Below, one piece after another: positions 60,548-64,000 of a DNA stretch of 64,000 nucleotides; the first letter of the stretch is position 1, and each line of letters opens with the position of its first letter. The notes beneath the pieces are model-generated. The model did no database searches, had not been told where the DNA came from, and worked only from the letters and a program-made list of their open reading frames with translations. The translations under genes were made by a program, and so were the position numbers. Origin of the DNA: Bacteroidia bacterium (GTDB lineage: Bacteria; Bacteroidota; Bacteroidia; Bacteroidales; VadinHA17); assembly GCA_026391475.1 (NCBI GenBank), contig JAPLED010000123.1:1-64000 (forward strand). Direction: 5' to 3'.

Positions 60548-60640
60548 CCCCCAAAAATAGTTGTCCCAATAAATAAAATCAGTTTAGTCGAATCTTCTTG
60601 TTTTCTGATGAAAGGGAGACAGAATATTAGTCATGCAATA
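60548..60640. repeat. about 90 bp repeat, copy 2
   Basis: CCCCCAAAAATAGTTGTCCCAATAAATAAAATCAGTTTAGTCGAATC...GGGAGACAGAATATTAGTCATGCA. Confidence 0.92.
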
Positions 60641-60879
60641 GAAGATATTTGTTGGGGGTGTCCACTAAAGCCCACAAGACATATTTATTTACCAAAGATA
60701 TAGAAAAACAGGAAGATATAAAAAAGCCCAACAATGTTAAAACTGGTGTCTATGTTGAAGTCGGGAATGAAGCAGGGATTTTGTGGGCGGTGTCCACCAT
60801 AGCCCGAAGAAGCTTTAGCGACACTTAATCCTTATTAAAAATCAAACCCTCCTATGCTAAAGCTTCGGAGGGCGAAGGT

Positions 60880-60953
60880 GGGCCCAGCTGGGCTCGAACC
60901 AGCGACCCCCTGATTATGAGTCAGGTGCTACTAACCAGCTGAGCTATGGGCCC
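60880..60953 (-). tRNA. tRNA with CAT anticodon (Met or lysidine-type Ile2)
   Basis: Reverse complement GGGCCCATAGCTCAGCTGGTTAGTAGCACCTGACTCATAATCAGGGGGTCGCTGGTTCGAGCCCAGCTGGGCCC folds as a cloverleaf: 7-bp acceptor, anticodon loop CTCATAA, T arm GCTGG-TTCGAGC-CCAGC. Confidence 0.95.
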
Positions 60954-61030
60954 TACGTAAAAACGGATTGCAATATTAGGTATTTGCAAGTAATTATGCA
61001 AGAACCTGATAAAAAGAAAAAAATTCTAAC

Positions 61031-61627
61031 TTATTTCTTTAGATATTCCATCAACACATTTACTGCCTCATCCATATCATTGCCAAACGTGAGGATCCCC
61101 GCTCTGTCGCCTGCCATAATAATGATCCTTTTCTCATAAACATCTGAATCTTTAAAAAGCCTCAAAATATCCTTTGCCAGGCCAATTGTTCCGTAATCCA
61201 TTGCCGGATTGGTAGTGGGGACTTTATAGATGAGCTCATTCCAGAGTTCTATGCTGTGAACATGAATAACTGCATTTGCACCGGGGTCAGCTGAATATAT
61301 TGCAGCATGGGTTAAAGATTCTGATGAGGCTTTCAGCGGGCCTACACACTGAACGGCATTATCTTCAATATTAAAGGAATTGACCTTAACATAATGACCA
61401 GGCTCAAGTTCAGGAATCTCTCCTGTTGCAGAAGCAGTAATTACAAACTGGTTGCCACCGATGATCCTCATGCTTATGTTTCCAAAGCCAACGCCATTCT
61501 CATAGGCTCCAATCAGGTCCATGTTATACAGAATTTCCCTCCAGTAATTAATTATTTCATACTGTTCGTCAGAGATGACGGGCCCCGACTGGTTCCAGTG
61601 ACAATTGAATTTAACGACCCCTTGCAT
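61031..61627 (-). CDS. class II aldolase/adducin-family protein
   Basis: NISMRIIGGNQFVITASATGEI, SSESLTHAAIYSADPGANAVIHVHSIELWNEL. Confidence 0.88.
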   Translation of the reverse strand: MQGVVKFNCHWNQSGPVISDEQYEIINYWREILYNMDLIGAYENGVGFGNISMRIIGGNQFVITASATGEIPELEPGHYVKVNSFNIEDNAVQCVGPLKASSESLTHAAIYSADPGANAVIHVHSIELWNELIYKVPTTNPAMDYGTIGLAKDILRLFKDSDVYEKRIIIMAGDRAGILTFGNDMDEAVNVLMEYLKK

Positions 61628-61865
61628 ATTTAGTTGAATTTATCTGAAAATATTTCTTTAATATTCTTTTCTGTAGCCCTGCATATTCCCTTTTCGATTG
61701 ATTGTCAATCTTCTTTTTTAAAAGTTCTTCCCGGCCCCAGATTAATTAATCATCAAAAATACAAAATATTAAAGGATATTTTATCGTAAGAAGATATGCA
61801 GGACAATATGGGTTCAAACATTGAAATTACATTTTTCGAATTGTAGACCAGATTATTCGAAGATT

Positions 61866-61894
61866 TTGATTTTTTTTTAAATGTATTATCTTTG
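61866..61894 (+). promoter_or_regulatory. Bacteroidota-type promoter TTG-N18-TAtcTTTG
   Basis: TTG 61866-61868, TATCTTTG 61887-61894, upstream of the TetR gene at 61930. Confidence 0.55.
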
Positions 61895-61929
61895 TAAAGA
61901 AGAAGAAAGAATTCAACATAACGGAGTAT

Positions 61930-62511
61930 ATGGTTAACAAAGAGGAGTTTAGAAGGAAAGTTATCGTTTCAGCAGGACAGATATTCAGCCGTTACGGGTT
62001 TAAGAAGACCACAATGGATGAGATTGCTAAAGCTCTGAAGATGGGTAAAAGCTCCATTTATTACTATTTTGAAAGTAAGGAAGAGATTTTTAAAGCAGTT
62101 GTCCTCCACGAAGCTAATATACTTAGAAATGAGCTTACTACAGCCATTAAATCGGTCGAATCGCCTATTGATAAAATGAGAAACTATGTTTTTGTAAGGA
62201 TGAAATCGTTCGAAAAACTTTCGAATTATTATAATGCCATCTTTGATAAAAACCTCGATCATTTTGATTTTATCGAGACTATCCGTGAAAAATATGACCG
62301 GGAGGAGCTTGCTATTCTCCGGCTTATTCTTTATCATGGAGCGAGGAAAAACATCTTTAATGTAGCGAATAGTGAATACACTGCACTTGCAATTCAGACA
62401 ACTCTTAAAGGACTTGAGGTCCCTCTTTTCTGGAAGAAGAAAGAGGTCAATATTGAGAACAGGCTTAATGCTATTCTCGATGTCCTGTTCAACGGGATAG
62501 TAAAAAAATAG
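61930..62511 (+). CDS. TetR/AcrR-family transcriptional regulator
   Basis: AGQIFSRYGFKKTTMDEIAKALKMGKSSIYYYFESKEEIFKAVV. Confidence 0.95.
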   Translation: MVNKEEFRRKVIVSAGQIFSRYGFKKTTMDEIAKALKMGKSSIYYYFESKEEIFKAVVLHEANILRNELTTAIKSVESPIDKMRNYVFVRMKSFEKLSNYYNAIFDKNLDHFDFIETIREKYDREELAILRLILYHGARKNIFNVANSEYTALAIQTTLKGLEVPLFWKKKEVNIENRLNAILDVLFNGIVKK

Positions 62512-62514
62512 GTG

Positions 62515-63321
62515 TTATCGTTTGATTACAGCTCGGTTTTTTTTGGTAAGACTCCAATACAATCCACCGATACCCATTAATATAAAAGGGATACTTAACC
62601 ATTGTCCCATGTTGATTTTCATCGTTGCCTCAAAGGCAACCTGATCCTCTTTCAGGAATTCAATGAAGAAGCGGGCAGTAAAGACAAGTATGCACAATAA
62701 GCTTATAAGTAACCCCTGAATATGTTCTCCCTTTTTCGACCAGTACAATCTGTAAAGCAGTATAAAGATGGCCAGATAGGCCAATGCTTCATATATTTGT
62801 GTAGGGTGTTTCGGAGCAACCTGGTTGTCCCTTAAGAAAACAAATCCCCATGGAACAGTTGTCTCAACACCGTAAATTTCGGAATTCATAAGATTCCCCA
62901 TCCTTATAAAAAAGCCGGAAAGTGCTACTACAATTGCTATACGGTCGAGTACCCAGAAATAATCTTTCTTTTCTTTTCTGGTGAAGAGCCAGATAGCAAT
63001 CAGGATACCAATTGCTGCTCCATGGCTGGCAAGACCACCGCGCCATATCATTAAAATCTCAAGCGGGTGCTGAAGATAATAACCCGGTTGATAGAAAAGG
63101 CAATGGCCGAGCCGGGCTCCTGCAATAACTCCAACGGCCATATAAATTGTAAGACGGTCAAGAACAGCCTCTCCCAGATTTTCATTTTTGAAAATCCTAT
63201 TCATAATTATATACCCGAATAAAAAAGAGGAAGCAAACAACAGACCATACCATCTCACTGCAAAAGCGCCAATCCGGAATATTTCCGGATTCACATCCCA
63301 GGGAATGATAAGTAAATGCAT
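62515..63321 (-). CDS. lgt: prolipoprotein diacylglyceryl transferase
   Basis: VRWYGLLFASSFLFGY, GARLGHCLFYQPGYYLQHPLEILMIWRGGLASHGA, HPTQIYEALAYL, ARFFIEFLKEDQ. Confidence 0.97.
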   Translation of the reverse strand: MHLLIIPWDVNPEIFRIGAFAVRWYGLLFASSFLFGYIIMNRIFKNENLGEAVLDRLTIYMAVGVIAGARLGHCLFYQPGYYLQHPLEILMIWRGGLASHGAAIGILIAIWLFTRKEKKDYFWVLDRIAIVVALSGFFIRMGNLMNSEIYGVETTVPWGFVFLRDNQVAPKHPTQIYEALAYLAIFILLYRLYWSKKGEHIQGLLISLLCILVFTARFFIEFLKEDQVAFEATMKINMGQWLSIPFILMGIGGLYWSLTKKNRAVIKR

Positions 63322-63466
63322 AATTAACAGGTTAACATAATCGCCAAAGGTAGAAAATATTATTATTGATTATAACCAAAAACACCCGATTACAGAAAGG
63401 GTTTTAGTTTAATAACGAAATGAATCTTTAAAAAATGATGTAAGTTTGTAATTCATAAGTAACCGG

Positions 63467-64000
63467 ATGAATTTTATGAACAGGAGGATACTTTCCCGTT
63501 TTTTTCTTATAGCAGCACTCTTTATTCTGATCGGCGCTTGTGCAAAAATCAGCTCCCCTTCAGGCGGTCTCAGGGATAAACTCCCCCCGGTTGTAATTAA
63601 AAGCATTCCGGTTAACGGTGCAAAAAACTACATGGGCAAAAGCCTCGCAATTACATTTGACGAATATGTGGTTCTCGATAATATAAACGAAAAATTTATG
63701 GTTTCGCCTCCTATGAAAAAGAAACCAAAGGTCTTCATTAAAGGGAAAAGCGTTATTGCTGAGTTTGAAGATGAGCTGAAAGACAGCACTACATATACTT
63801 TTTATTTCCAGGATGCAATCAAAGATCTTAATGAAGGAAACATACTTGAAAATTTTCAGTTTGTTTTTTCAACAGGCCCGGTAATTGATTCTCTTTCTGT
63901 TATGGGGAATGTTTGTAGTTCTTTTAATCTTGAAATCCCGGAAAAAACTCTGGCACTTTTGTACAGAGAACTGGCTGATACTGCTGTCGTTAAGCATCTT
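63467..64000 (+). CDS. lipoprotein with SbsA-type Ig-like domain, truncated by the window edge
   Basis: Not in the ORF track because it is open at the edge: MNFMNRRILSRFFLIAALFILIGACAKISSPSGGLRDKLPPVVIKSIPVNGAKNYMGKSLAITFDEYV... Confidence 0.85.
   Translation, partial: MNFMNRRILSRFFLIAALFILIGACAKISSPSGGLRDKLPPVVIKSIPVNGAKNYMGKSLAITFDEYVVLDNINEKFMVSPPMKKKPKVFIKGKSVIAEFEDELKDSTTYTFYFQDAIKDLNEGNILENFQFVFSTGPVIDSLSVMGNVCSSFNLEIPEKTLALLYRELADTAVVKHL

Noticed and set aside
55561-60960. tRNA-integrated genomic island with integrase
   Set aside because: The tRNA borders an unusual region, but no integrase or transposase is present and no duplicated tRNA 3' end was found on the other side.
63409-63606. 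65 aa minus-strand ORF
   Set aside because: Antisense to the edge-truncated lipoprotein CDS that starts at 63467 and is clearly coding.

Overview
The window is ordinary, gene-dense Bacteroidota chromosome. The evidence is TAnnTTTG-type promoters, DUF4271/DUF4292-type proteins, a TonB-dependent receptor, FISUMP-type lipoproteins and the gene content. About 55 protein-coding genes are supported, mostly housekeeping: deoC, hemD, rnpA, S41 protease, moaE/moaD, polA, queD, lspA, pfk, uvrC, ade, mnmG, ybeY, envC-like, dut, pheS, ruvB, nadA, rpiB, hemW, nfo, lgt. There is one tRNA with a CAT anticodon. I saw no rRNA, CRISPR array, intact transposase, integrase or reverse transcriptase. The least ordinary stretch is about 55.6-60.9 kb, between a GH20 hexosaminidase and the tRNA. 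It holds two lipoprotein genes that share a promoter module, a repeated Fn3-like domain and a ~90 bp downstream repeat, but carry unrelated functional domains. The first ends in a FISUMP/C-type-lectin-like domain whose last ~50 codons look like a diversity-generating-retroelement variable region, although no RT or template repeat lies in the window. Other notable signals are two parS-like palindromes (24.5 and 28.0 kb), an AT-rich divergent intergenic region at 42.7-43.4 kb that is a weak oriC candidate, MITE-like inverted repeats that supply the C-terminus of a transporter, and a single-base frameshift in a TMTC-like membrane TPR protein. All of this is by eye; no searches were run.
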